Assembly (NCBI RefSeq): GCF_009828925.2
Contig: NZ_WUTY02000001.1
Span: 5,052,492 to 5,116,491, forward strand
Direction of reading: 5' to 3'
Length of the DNA stretch: 64,000 nt
DNA from: Methylicorpusculum oleiharenae
GTDB taxonomy: Bacteria; Pseudomonadota; Gammaproteobacteria; Methylococcales; Methylomonadaceae
Below are positions 1 to 8,157 of this stretch, in pieces. Made by a program: the position numbers and the translations under genes. The notes below the pieces were generated by a model. That model worked only from the letters and a program-made list of their open reading frames with translations. It had not been told where the DNA came from and ran no database searches. How positions within the stretch are numbered: the stretch's first letter is position 1; the number at the start of each line of letters is the position of its first letter.

Positions 1-178
1 AGCAGTTACCGTGCCAATTAGTAAAAGCCCTTGATATTAGCGTTCATAACAGGCATCCCCCGACCACTTCAGTAGTAAATCGCATACATACTGTGGATAA
101 TTGAACACAAATCTGCCATATATTGAATCATTTCTGACGCAATTCACCCGAAAACAGCACCAATACAGTGCAACCATA

Positions 179-1033
179 TTATCCTGCACGGACTTCTTCC
201 CTTCCCGATTCAGCAATGGCCGGTTTCCCATGCTCAAAACGCGAGCAATTATCCGGCAACTTGGAAAATATCGGATGTTTTGCAATTCCGTAGACTTCCG
301 GATAATAAACACCGCCCAGATAGAGCCCGAAAGGAGGCGCAGTGACGCCGCCACATTCTCTTTTTTTTATGTCCAACAGTTCCCGTGTCCATTCGACAGG
401 CTGTTTACCCATGCCGATAGTCATCAGCACACCGGCAATATTTCTGACCATATGATGTAAAAAGGCATTCGCTGAAATATCGATAATGACCCGATCCTGT
501 TCGCGGTAAACATCAATAAAATGCATGATGCGACAAGGACTTTTGGATTGGCAAGCTTGCGCCCTAAACGTTGAAAAATCATGGCTACCTATCAAATGCT
601 GGGCTGCTTCATGCATTTTTTCAGCATCCAGGGGCGAATAACACCAGGTCACCTGGCTGCGCAATAAAGCGGATTTCATCGGACGATTGAGGATGACATA
701 ACGATAAAATCGCGCAATTGCACTGTAGCGGGCGTTGAATCCGTCAACCGCGACTTTGGCCCATAAAACCCGAACATCGGGAGGCAAATTGCAATTGACA
801 CCCATCACCCATGCGCGCATCTCGCGTTCGGCATGCGTATCGAAATGAACCACCTGCTCCAGGGCATGAACACCTGAATCGGTGCGTCCCGCACATTGCA
901 CAGTAATGGGTTCATTCGCGACAGCCGAAAGGGCTTTTTCCAATTCCAACTGAACAGAACGGCCATTTTTCTGCCATTGCCAACCAAAAAAATCGCTGCC
1001 GTCATATTCAATGCCCAAAACCATCCGGACCAT
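179..1033 (-). CDS. truA: tRNA pseudouridine(38-40) synthase TruA
   Basis: Converts uridines 38-40 of the tRNA anticodon arm to pseudouridine in the cytoplasm. The 284-aa product is close to the family length (about 270). The N-terminus carries GIEYDGSDFFGW, and the catalytic aspartate lies in AGRTDSGVHA (D52). A second conserved stretch, FLHHMVRNIAG, lies in the C-terminal half. The ATG at 1033 is used; an in-frame Met four codons in would change little. The last 30 residues are low-complexity and probably a species-specific tail. The next gene downstream in this orientation is outside the window. Confidence 0.96.
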   Translation of the reverse strand: MVRMVLGIEYDGSDFFGWQWQKNGRSVQLELEKALSAVANEPITVQCAGRTDSGVHALEQVVHFDTHAEREMRAWVMGVNCNLPPDVRVLWAKVAVDGFNARYSAIARFYRYVILNRPMKSALLRSQVTWCYSPLDAEKMHEAAQHLIGSHDFSTFRAQACQSKSPCRIMHFIDVYREQDRVIIDISANAFLHHMVRNIAGVLMTIGMGKQPVEWTRELLDIKKRECGGVTAPPFGLYLGGVYYPEVYGIAKHPIFSKLPDNCSRFEHGKPAIAESGREEVRAG

Positions 1034-1092
1034 TACTTCCTCGTCTTTTTTATTTCAAATAAGTGGATTGATTACAGCATCATTCGCCCTAG

Positions 1093-1569
1093 CTAAGCGC
1101 AAATAGTAACCTCTATACCCTGCGGTATAAGATCAAACAATTCTGCAATATCAGCATTCAGCATCCGAATACAGCCGTGTGAGCGCGCAATTCCGTCCAT
1201 TAACTCGTCGGGCGAACCGTGTATATAAATGTAACGCCACGCCGTATCCACCTGGCCGTATCGGTTTTTTCCAGGCTCGAGACCTCCCAGCCAAAGAATG
1301 CGGGTTAATATCCAGTCACGTTCCGGAAACTGCCGGGCCAATTCCGGTGAATAAATTTCCCCGGTAGGCCTGCGTGCTTTAAAAACCGCATTCAAGGGTA
1401 AACCGGAACCGATTTTTGCGCGGACTTTGTGTTTTCCGATGGGCGTACATTCACTGCCCATCAACTCACCCGGCCCGTTTTTGGCGGTTGAAACCGGGTA
1501 GGATGACTGGATTTTGCCGTTGTCGATCACGTAAAGCTGTTGATTGCTGATGGATATCTCAAGACGCAT
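1093..1569 (-). CDS. L,D-transpeptidase (YkuD domain) family protein
   Basis: YkuD-fold enzymes cross-link peptidoglycan or attach lipoproteins to it through a catalytic cysteine. The 158-aa protein is almost entirely the YkuD domain. His117 lies in YIHGSP and the catalytic pair His131/Cys133 in SHGCIRM. There is no signal peptide or membrane segment at the N-terminus (MRLEISISNQQLYV), which is odd for an enzyme expected to act in the periplasm. This short form, starting directly with the domain, is known in proteobacteria. Substrate is not deducible. It lies 59 bp upstream of truA in the same orientation. Confidence 0.88.
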   Translation of the reverse strand: MRLEISISNQQLYVIDNGKIQSSYPVSTAKNGPGELMGSECTPIGKHKVRAKIGSGLPLNAVFKARRPTGEIYSPELARQFPERDWILTRILWLGGLEPGKNRYGQVDTAWRYIYIHGSPDELMDGIARSHGCIRMLNADIAELFDLIPQGIEVTICA

Positions 1570-1664
1570 GATGAATCAGATTGCCGTTATTACCATGAGA
1601 GGGATACTGTCATTTTCCGGGCCAATGTCGGATAAAACTACCGCACTGGCCTTTTACTGTCTAT

Positions 1665-3002
1665 TTAACCCTTTTCAAACAAGGCAATGGACTCGACATG
1701 GGCGGTTTGAGGAAACATGTTCATGACCCCTGCTTTGATCAGCTTATAACCCAGCTCATTGACCAGAATTCCGGCATCGCGCGCTAGCGTGGAAGGATTG
1801 CAGGACACATAAACAATGGTTTCCGGCTGCCATTGTTTGAAATGCTGCAACACATCGGACGCACCGGCTCGGGACGGATCCAGCAGAATCTTATTGTATC
1901 GGCGATTGGCCCAAGGGAATTCACTGATGTCTTTGGTTAAATCAGCCGCATGAAATTCAGCGTTGGTAATGCCGTTAAACAGGGCATTTTCTCTGGCATG
2001 TTTGATCAAAGGCAAGTCACCTTCGATACCGGTAACATGTACGGCTCTGCGCGCCATGGGCAGCGTAAAATTGCCCAAACCGCAAAACAAATCCAGCACG
2101 TGATCATCCTGGGTTAAATGCAAGGCTTCAATTACCCGGCTCACCATAAGCCGGTTAATTTCATAATTAACCTGCGTAAACATCGCCGGCCTGAATTTAA
2201 AAACAATATCATGCTCGGGCAACGCATAAGTCGGCATCACTTCGGGCTCGCCGTCTATCGGCACGATGGTATCGGGGCCTTTAGGCTGCAAACAAATACT
2301 CATGCCCAGCTGATGGGCGAATTGGCGCATGCGTTCCTTATCTTCCAAGGTCGGCGGCTCCATCACGCGAATGGAAAGCACACAGTCGTCATCGCCGATG
2401 GCCACTTCAATCTGCGGAATTTTGTCCTTGATCGTCAAGCCTCCGATCATTTCCGATAAAACCATCAGATTCATACCGACGCGAGGATGCATGACTTTGC
2501 AGCTTTCAATTTCGGCTAAATAAGGCTGGCGTTTTTCTCTAAACCCCACCAATACCCGGCCTTTTTTAGCAACATACTTGACGCCCATTCGCGCTTTACG
2601 GCGGTACCCCCAGTGCGGACCATCCAAGGCCTCCCAAACCTGAGGAATTTCGAGCTTGCCTATCCGTTTAAACTGCTCTTCCAGCAATTCCTGCTTGATT
2701 TGTATCTGCTTGGCGGAGTCCACATGCTGAAAACTACACCCGCCGCACATCGAGTAGTGCGGGCATTCGGCATCAACTCGAAACGCCGATCTGCTCAGCA
2801 GATTCACCAGCCTGCCTTCGGCATAATCCTTACGGATATCGGTATAGACAAACTCAAGCTCTTCGCCCGGCAGGCCTTCATCGATAAAAACCGCTTTACC
2901 GTCGACATGCGCAACGCCGCGTCCGTCATGAGTCATAGACTCAATCGTTGTTTTAACCGGCGTTGCCGGCATCACTTTTCTTGCTGGTCGTCTACGTGCC
3001 AT
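1665..3002 (-). CDS. rlmD: 23S rRNA (uracil(1939)-C(5))-methyltransferase RlmD
   Basis: Methylates C5 of U1939 in 23S rRNA using S-adenosylmethionine. The 445-aa protein has an N-terminal TRAM-like RNA-binding domain, then iron-sulfur cysteines in CPHYSMCGGC (C80, C86, C89), then the SAM-binding fold with LDLFCGLGNFTLP and the catalytic cysteine in VSCNPSTLARD. I chose the ATG at 3002 rather than an in-frame one 15 codons upstream. It has a GGAAG ribosome site a few bases before it and begins right after the stop of the upstream gene, and MARRRPARK is a typical basic start for the family. Confidence 0.95.
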   Translation of the reverse strand: MARRRPARKVMPATPVKTTIESMTHDGRGVAHVDGKAVFIDEGLPGEELEFVYTDIRKDYAEGRLVNLLSRSAFRVDAECPHYSMCGGCSFQHVDSAKQIQIKQELLEEQFKRIGKLEIPQVWEALDGPHWGYRRKARMGVKYVAKKGRVLVGFREKRQPYLAEIESCKVMHPRVGMNLMVLSEMIGGLTIKDKIPQIEVAIGDDDCVLSIRVMEPPTLEDKERMRQFAHQLGMSICLQPKGPDTIVPIDGEPEVMPTYALPEHDIVFKFRPAMFTQVNYEINRLMVSRVIEALHLTQDDHVLDLFCGLGNFTLPMARRAVHVTGIEGDLPLIKHARENALFNGITNAEFHAADLTKDISEFPWANRRYNKILLDPSRAGASDVLQHFKQWQPETIVYVSCNPSTLARDAGILVNELGYKLIKAGVMNMFPQTAHVESIALFEKG

Positions 3003-3004
3003 AT

Positions 3005-3586
3005 TTATTTCTGCTTCCAGCTGCCATTGGCCGTTTGATACCACCAACCGGAATTCGCGTTACTCACCCACCGCGCGGCAAACGTGGACTTGATTTGTGC
3101 AGCCCATTCAGGATGACCATTGGCATTGGCAATAGCCTTATACAAATTTTCTCTATCGGCGTTTTCAGCAGCGACCAGACGATTTACCTGATTCCGGTCT
3201 TTTAAAGGAATACTGGCGGCATCTCTTACCGTCAGCAAACCGGATGAAGCGATACCTATAAAACCGGCATCATAATAACTTTTCAACCCAGGAAATCGGC
3301 TTTGCATCTGTGCCGTCAATCTGCGGATTTCCGGAGAATCAATCGATAAATTGGCCTCTTGCGCGTGGGCCGATGATATGAAAGCACTTAAAACGGCATC
3401 CACCGATTTATAAAAAGAGTGCTGCCAATCATTCAACTCACTCTTAGGCTCTTCTTGCGGTAGCGTCGTTTGGATGTCCTTGATAATTTCATCAGCGGCT
3501 TTTTCAGCAGCAGCGGCCGGAAAATAGATATTTATGGTCACACAGGCGGTTAACAGCACTATGCTTAAAAAAGATAATTGTTTCAT
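3005..3586 (-). CDS. YdbL-like DUF1318 lipoprotein
   Basis: Partner of the YdbH-type protein encoded just upstream; in E. coli the ydbH-ynbE-ydbL genes act together in phospholipid transport between the membranes. The 193-aa product starts with a lipoprotein signal, with lipobox LLTAC and Cys15 as the predicted acylated residue. That is followed by VTINIYFPAAAAEKAADEII, and the C-terminal half (residues about 90-190) is the DUF1318 domain ending in GWWYQTANGSWKQK. E. coli YdbL is a soluble periplasmic protein and YnbE a separate small lipoprotein. Here no separate ynbE is visible, so this gene may combine both. The start has a clear GGAG ribosome site. Confidence 0.8.
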   Translation of the reverse strand: MKQLSFLSIVLLTACVTINIYFPAAAAEKAADEIIKDIQTTLPQEEPKSELNDWQHSFYKSVDAVLSAFISSAHAQEANLSIDSPEIRRLTAQMQSRFPGLKSYYDAGFIGIASSGLLTVRDAASIPLKDRNQVNRLVAAENADRENLYKAIANANGHPEWAAQIKSTFAARWVSNANSGWWYQTANGSWKQK

Positions 3587-3598
3587 TGATGTCTCCAG

Positions 3599-5719
3599 TT
3601 ACTCAATTACTACATCGTCAGTAGCGGAAATCCGCTGCAGCCTTTCCAACAAGACGTTCCAGTCAATCCGGGGATTATATCCCATCACATCGATTCGCGG
3701 CAGACCGCCGCCTTTAACAATGTAATAACCTTGTTCAGTCGCTTCCAGCGCCATCACCTGGCAGACGCCGTCAGACAGGTAGCAACCGATACCCAGCTTC
3801 TCATAGCTGAACGTTTCAAAAAGTTGTAGAAAAGTTTTTGAAACAATGTCGGTAGCACCACCGCCGAAAGTGGTCAGGTTTTCGACCGCTTTCTGACTGA
3901 TTCTATGCCGGGAATCATCATTTTCCGGAGTGCCCAGCCAGGCATAAAAACTGACTGGTTTCCAGTTTTCAAGATATAAATCGCGCACAAAACCGGATAA
4001 ACGACCCTCTATCATTCCGGTTTTAAACGTTTGAGTCAGTTGCCCCAAATCCAGCCGATCAAACTCCAATTGTGCATAAACTTGCGGAAAATCGGTCAAA
4101 AATCCCGAGGCAGCCAGATCTTTAAGACGCACCTCTCCATCGAATACGCGGATCAGCAATTCTCCGTCGACGGTCAATTTTCCGTTTATATAATCGACAC
4201 CGGGGATGTTTCCGCTCAATGTGCCGGATAACGGGGCCCAATCCAACGCTTCCGACAATTGCGCCAGCGATACATTGCGCACCGCACCTTCAAAGTAAAA
4301 ATCAGGTTCATCATTCTCTTTGGTAAGCCATTTGAACTTGTCGACCCGCAAATACCCATCCAGCAAAGGAAAACGGGTTTTCGTCAACAATTCTATAGCG
4401 TTGGTGCGGGCTTCAAAAATGAGCTTGGCAGGCCCCATCGGTAGCCGGTAAATAGTAAGCTGTTCCCAGGAAAACCATGAAGGCAGATGCGCCTCTTCTC
4501 GGGTGGTCCAATGAAAAGTGCCCTGCCCCTTTTTGATACTAAGCCGCTGTTTCGTATCATCGAGTCCCAGCGAGTCACTTTTAACCCGGACAGATTCTAT
4601 GGACTGATCTTTTAGGACCACATCCGCATCCATATGCCCCTTTATTGAAAGCCCCTCTAGCGCAGTCCCGGCAAAATAGGGGCTTAAATAAATAGCGGAC
4701 AGGCTTTCCAGGTTTTGAGTTGACAGAAAAAGCTGCGCGTATTCAATCGACCAAGCATTACGATAACTGATCCGCGCATCGGCTCTTAATTCAGCCACAC
4801 CCGGCTGTTGAATCAGCAGATAATCCAGCAAAATTTGCTGCTTGGCCTGTTGCCAAAAACCGGCCGCCGCAACAGTAGCCGGTTGCTCCGTAAAATCCAG
4901 ATAAAGCGGATCGGAGTAGAGCGCACCGCCGGTTAAGTTCAATTGACTCAGCCACCGCCAGGCTTCATCTCCGGGTTCTGCTTTGAGGCTCATGTTCAAA
5001 CTCAGGTTTTCCAGAGCAAAACGACCATCCTGGCTTTGCGCGGATAATCGTTCTAGGGCTGTATTGAGGCTTAACGTCTTTACTTCACCGCCTTGCCCGC
5101 TTGAAGTCATCGAAAAAGACAGGGTACCGCTTTGAATGGCTGAACCCACGTCGGGTTGTAATTTGGCGATGGTTTTAATATCAAGTCCCGTACCTTTAGC
5201 TACAAGCGACCAGTTATCCTGCTTGATTACTGCAGAAACGGACAACCTGCCGCCCGCGACCGGCATATCATCCAACGCGATCTGACTTGAATCTTGGTCA
5301 ATATGAAAGGACACCGCTACTGCGTTTAATGGCAACGATGATGATTGAATGGATAGCTGACCTTTTCGGCAATGGATTTCATCATTGCCCCAACTAAAAT
5401 CGGAACACTGTAAATCAAAGAGCTTAATGTGATCGAAAGGCTCGGGCAGACGGAGATATTGAATAGTTGACCTGAGCTGTTGAGTCGCTTCTGACAAATC
5501 GGACAATGACAACGTGACACCTTCAAACGACCAGCCCTGTTGTTCAATGCTATCCAGTTTGAGGGTGACATTATCAAGCGCGTAAGTCATGGAAGGCGAT
5601 AAAAACAAAAGCACTATCAGAGTAAGGAGAACCATCTGTCTGATTGGCAGAGCTTCAATTAGCCGTGATGCCGGCAGACCTGTTAACAACAAAGAGCCGC
5701 ATGGATGCCCCCAAGCCAT
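3599..5719 (-). CDS. ydbH: YdbH-like intermembrane phospholipid transport protein
   Basis: AsmA-like YdbH proteins bridge inner and outer membrane and help move phospholipids. The 706-aa protein is shorter than E. coli YdbH (about 880). One hydrophobic segment near residues 29-48 (MVLLTLIVLLFLSPSMTYA) is the anchor or signal. The rest is beta-rich with DUF-type repeats, and the C-terminal third (GFVRDLYLENWKPVSFYAWL, then GGGLPRIDVMGYNPRIDW) is the conserved domain. Translation may really begin at the internal Met at 5635, just before the hydrophobic segment; neither start has a convincing ribosome site. It is 12 bp from the downstream ydbL-like gene, so they share an operon. Confidence 0.85.
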   Translation of the reverse strand: MAWGHPCGSLLLTGLPASRLIEALPIRQMVLLTLIVLLFLSPSMTYALDNVTLKLDSIEQQGWSFEGVTLSLSDLSEATQQLRSTIQYLRLPEPFDHIKLFDLQCSDFSWGNDEIHCRKGQLSIQSSSLPLNAVAVSFHIDQDSSQIALDDMPVAGGRLSVSAVIKQDNWSLVAKGTGLDIKTIAKLQPDVGSAIQSGTLSFSMTSSGQGGEVKTLSLNTALERLSAQSQDGRFALENLSLNMSLKAEPGDEAWRWLSQLNLTGGALYSDPLYLDFTEQPATVAAAGFWQQAKQQILLDYLLIQQPGVAELRADARISYRNAWSIEYAQLFLSTQNLESLSAIYLSPYFAGTALEGLSIKGHMDADVVLKDQSIESVRVKSDSLGLDDTKQRLSIKKGQGTFHWTTREEAHLPSWFSWEQLTIYRLPMGPAKLIFEARTNAIELLTKTRFPLLDGYLRVDKFKWLTKENDEPDFYFEGAVRNVSLAQLSEALDWAPLSGTLSGNIPGVDYINGKLTVDGELLIRVFDGEVRLKDLAASGFLTDFPQVYAQLEFDRLDLGQLTQTFKTGMIEGRLSGFVRDLYLENWKPVSFYAWLGTPENDDSRHRISQKAVENLTTFGGGATDIVSKTFLQLFETFSYEKLGIGCYLSDGVCQVMALEATEQGYYIVKGGGLPRIDVMGYNPRIDWNVLLERLQRISATDDVVIE

Positions 5720-5762
5720 TGGGTTCGATGATTAACGACAGTCACTTGAAGAGTAATGAAGA

Positions 5763-6653
5763 TTAACCGGGAAAAACACCCGTCGACAAATAGCGGTCGC
5801 CTCTATCGCAGACGATGGCAACAATGACGGCATTTTCCAATTCAGCCGATAAGCGCAAGGCAACCGCAACGCCGCCGCCTGATGAAACCCCGGCAAATAT
5901 ACCCTCTTCGGTAGCAAGGGCTCGCATGGTTTGCTCTGCCGTTTGCTGATCAATGTCAATGATCCGGTCAACCCGTGATTTCTCGTAAATTTTGGGCAGA
6001 TAAGCTTCAGGCCAGCGCCTGATTCCCGGAATTTTGGATTCACCTTCCGGTTGAACGCCGATAATTTGAATCGCCGGGTTCTGCTCTTTCAAATAGGTGG
6101 AGGTCCCCATAATGGTGCCGGTGGTTCCCATCGAACTGACAAAATGGGTAACCTCGCCGTGTGTGTCGCGCCAAATTTCAGGACCGGTGCCTTCATAATG
6201 GGCACGAGGATTGTCGGGATTGGCGAATTGATCAAGAATACGACCCTTGCCTTCAGCTTCCATTTGCCTGGCCAAGTCAATCGCAGATTCCATGCTGCCG
6301 GCGGCCGGAGTCAAAATAATTTCAGCGCCATAGGCTTTCATCGATGCGCGCCGTTCAGCACTCATATTATCGGGCATGATCAAGGTCATTTTATAACCCT
6401 TAATCGCCGCCGCCATAGCCAAGGCAATACCGGTATTGCCGCTGGTTGCTTCAATCAAACGATCGCCGGGTTTGATTTCGCCCCGCTCTTCAGCATGCTT
6501 GATCATGCTCAACGCAGGCCGATCTTTAACCGAACCCGCAGGATTATTACCTTCCAGTTTAACCAGAATGGTATTGCTGGTATTTCCGGGTAAGCGCTGT
6601 AATTTGACTAAAGGCGTATTGCCCACAAATGCTTCAATGGTTGGATAATTCAT
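5763..6653 (-). CDS. cysM: cysteine synthase B
   Basis: PLP-dependent O-acetylserine (or O-phosphoserine) sulfhydrylase making cysteine. 296 aa from the chosen start, the usual CysM length. The PLP lysine is in GSVKDRPALSM (K43), the phosphate loop contains SGNTG, and the C-terminal half has the family's GVSSGGGVAVALRL and CDRGDRYLSTGVF. The CysM-type stretch GIRRWPEAYLPKIY distinguishes it from CysK. I used the ATG at 6653 (MNYPTIEAFVGNTPLVK), because the longer frame adds 14 residues unlike the family. It ends 44 bp upstream of the ydbH-like start in the same direction. Confidence 0.96.
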   Translation of the reverse strand: MNYPTIEAFVGNTPLVKLQRLPGNTSNTILVKLEGNNPAGSVKDRPALSMIKHAEERGEIKPGDRLIEATSGNTGIALAMAAAIKGYKMTLIMPDNMSAERRASMKAYGAEIILTPAAGSMESAIDLARQMEAEGKGRILDQFANPDNPRAHYEGTGPEIWRDTHGEVTHFVSSMGTTGTIMGTSTYLKEQNPAIQIIGVQPEGESKIPGIRRWPEAYLPKIYEKSRVDRIIDIDQQTAEQTMRALATEEGIFAGVSSGGGVAVALRLSAELENAVIVAIVCDRGDRYLSTGVFPG

Positions 6654-7105
6654 GATGTCAGCCAATAACAATGGAGTTAAGGCATTATCACACAAAACAT
6701 CTTTAGCCTGCCCCCAAAGGTGGATTAATTTTTTGTGCTTTTAATACGGAATAACCGAGGACAGAGAAAGGTTAATTTACTCTGACACTAATTATTCTTC
6801 TTTGTGCTTTTGGAAAATTGACATCGTTGTTTTTCCCTTCAATTGTTCCTGCATCTGTGAAACGAATGAATTCCTTGACTCAAGATGAACACTTGGAGTA
6901 ATAATTCACGTCGAGCGATGAGTTAGGTTTTAGGTGTTCAAGTTCGTCCAGAATCAGTGTTTAAATTAATCAAAATACGCATAGCGATTAAAAAAAATGA
7001 AACTGAGTCGTCCTTATTTGAATTTATTGAACAAGGCCACATTTATCGTGTAAGTCACACTGTGCTTACCTAGGGACTTTAAACCCAATTATCCAGGGAA
7101 TAACC
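6654..7105. other. intergenic stretch without a supported gene
   Basis: This 452-bp AT-rich gap lies between divergent cysM and the orphan antitoxin-like gene, so it should hold both promoters. A plus-strand open frame of about 45 codons (roughly 6935-7075, translating in part as LFEFIEQGHIYRV) has no start or ribosome site and may be a gene scrap. I see no RNA gene or clear repeat. Confidence 0.4.
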
Positions 7106-7354
7106 ATGCAAGCCTACTATGAAATAGAAACTGAAATTCCAAAAAATCACCAACTCAATTTATCGTTGCCTGATGACATTCCAGCAGGCAAAGCTAAAGT
7201 GGCGATTATTTATGAATTTTCAGAACCAAAAGATAATACAGGAATGGCTTTAACAGCATTTTTAAATAAATATAAAACTGAAGATATTGATGTTGATACG
7301 CAAACTTTTGACGAAAACAGAAAAACAAATGCGGATAGAGATTTTCGTCTATGA
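7106..7354 (+). CDS. small antitoxin-like protein, toxin missing
   Basis: An 82-aa acidic protein. It begins MQAYYEIETEIPKNHQLNL, has a middle segment DIPAGKAKVAIIYEF and ends TFDENRKTNADRDFRL. The layout (short beta-rich N-terminus, then a helical acidic tail ending in a D-R-D/E-F motif) resembles small VapB- or Phd-type antitoxins. An AGGGA ribosome site precedes the ATG. A VapC or RelE toxin would be expected directly downstream, but the next ATG, overlapping the stop, opens only a 20-codon frame without a PIN motif. It therefore looks like an orphan or a toxin-less remnant. Function is inferred from layout only. Confidence 0.5.
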   Translation: MQAYYEIETEIPKNHQLNLSLPDDIPAGKAKVAIIYEFSEPKDNTGMALTAFLNKYKTEDIDVDTQTFDENRKTNADRDFRL

Positions 7355-7443
7355 ATTTGAGAATAAGACTGCCAAGGCTCAGAATCAGGTTTTACTATGA
7401 CCCAATTATTTAAATGGTAACGAAGTTCCACAGGAGCATTGGG

Positions 7444-7683
7444 TTAGGCTACATTCAATAATTTACTTGCTAAATTCCTGCTCACCGTAGGAGATGGCAA
7501 AGACTTTCCATCATTTTTGATAGTTTCAACCCATTCATTCACGATCTGACAAAGCTCGGTATAAACTTGAATCTCATCATCTCCATGACAGCAAGTATCA
7601 ATTATTCCAGGACAAGAACCAACAAAACAGCCATCTTCATCAGACCACACAACAATTTTGATATAACGGCCACTTTCTTTCAT
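7444..7683 (-). CDS. hicB: HicB-family antitoxin
   Basis: HicB proteins neutralise the HicA mRNA interferase and repress their own operon. The 79-aa product has the HicB-like fold core: IKIVVWSDEDGCFVGSCPGI, then DEIQVYTELCQIVNEWVE. It begins directly where the preceding hicA frame would end, with the start and stop overlapping as TAATG, the typical hicAB arrangement. The stop codon sits inside a GCCTAAC motif resembling the first half of an attC site, as expected for an integron cassette. The C-terminus (PSPTVSRNLASKLLNVA) is short and has no obvious ribbon-helix-helix domain. Confidence 0.75.
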   Translation of the reverse strand: MKESGRYIKIVVWSDEDGCFVGSCPGIIDTCCHGDDEIQVYTELCQIVNEWVETIKNDGKSLPSPTVSRNLASKLLNVA

Positions 7684-7874
7684 TATTTTAACTTCACAAT
7701 CAGTTTCTTTGTCTCGCGAATTTGTTAGGGTTTAGCATCATCTGAGAGTTGCCCAGAAATAGTGATGCGACTACCGTTTGGATGTTCATAGTTTCTATGA
7801 CTTCCTTTGCCACCTCTATTAACAAAACCAGCCAATTCTAAAGCACGAATAAGTTCTTTAATCTTGGGCGGCAT
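7683..7874 (-). pseudogene. hicA: hicA toxin with in-frame nonsense codon
   Basis: HicA is a small double-stranded-RNA-binding-fold mRNA interferase. The frame from the ATG at 7874 reads MPPKIKELIRALELAGF, then GGKGSHRNYEHPNGSR with the catalytic-type histidine in GSHRNY, then ITISGQLSDDAKP. It then meets TAA at 7725-7727. Homologues continue after DDAKP with Y-Q, and here the same frame continues with QIRETKKLIVKLK to a second stop overlapping the hicB start. A single Tyr-to-stop change therefore explains the sequence. The 49-aa product may be inactive, so I call it a pseudogene; a truncated but functional protein cannot be excluded. Confidence 0.7.
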
Positions 7875-8068
7875 TTTTATATTCCAATTATTTACTTTGA
7901 GACTGAAATGTCGGGCAACAAAAAGCTGTTGCCCGGCCTACCAAACTGCCACCACAGGGCTTGTCCAACAACCGGCTAAGATCGTGGTTCGCGTTGCTCG
8001 CTCAATCTAACTGAAAGAATCAGCCCAATCCACAAGAGCTTTCTATCCCGTAGCAACATGCCTATGCA
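7875..8068. other. cassette 5' region with REP-like hairpin
   Basis: About 190 bp between the attC at 8069-8157 and hicA. It holds a stem-loop at 7912-7935: CGGGCAACA on one side, TGTTGCCCG on the other, with a 6-base loop, followed by GCCTACC. This resembles a small palindromic intergenic repeat rather than a rho-independent terminator, because no T-run follows on the transcribed strand. No coding frame is convincing. Confidence 0.45.
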
Positions 8069-8157
8069 ATATAACGACCCGCTAAACCGCGCCGCCATTT
8101 GCGCTTCTGCGAAGCGGCTGTTCGCTTTCCGGCTTCGGGTTCGGCGGCTTGTTAGCA
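8069..8157 (-). repeat. attC site overlapping the 317-aa gene
   Basis: On the minus strand the site opens with TTGCTAACAAGCCGCC and closes with GGTTTAGCGGGTCGTTATAT. The two halves can pair imperfectly (GCTAAC with the GTTAT core; AAGCCGCCGAACC with GCGCGGTTTAGCGGG), leaving a central GC-rich hairpin (CCGCTTCGCAGAAGCG). Its length of about 89 bp is within the attC range. The last 23 codons and the stop of the upstream gene lie inside it. Confidence 0.6.

Noticed and set aside
37-460. Small frames at the left edge overlapping truA
   Set aside because: They are antisense or out-of-frame shadows of truA; truA is well supported.
7385-7452. Complete attC site behind hicB
   Set aside because: Only the first core and a short hairpin (GCTCC/GGAAC) are visible; the second arm is too degraded to call a full site.
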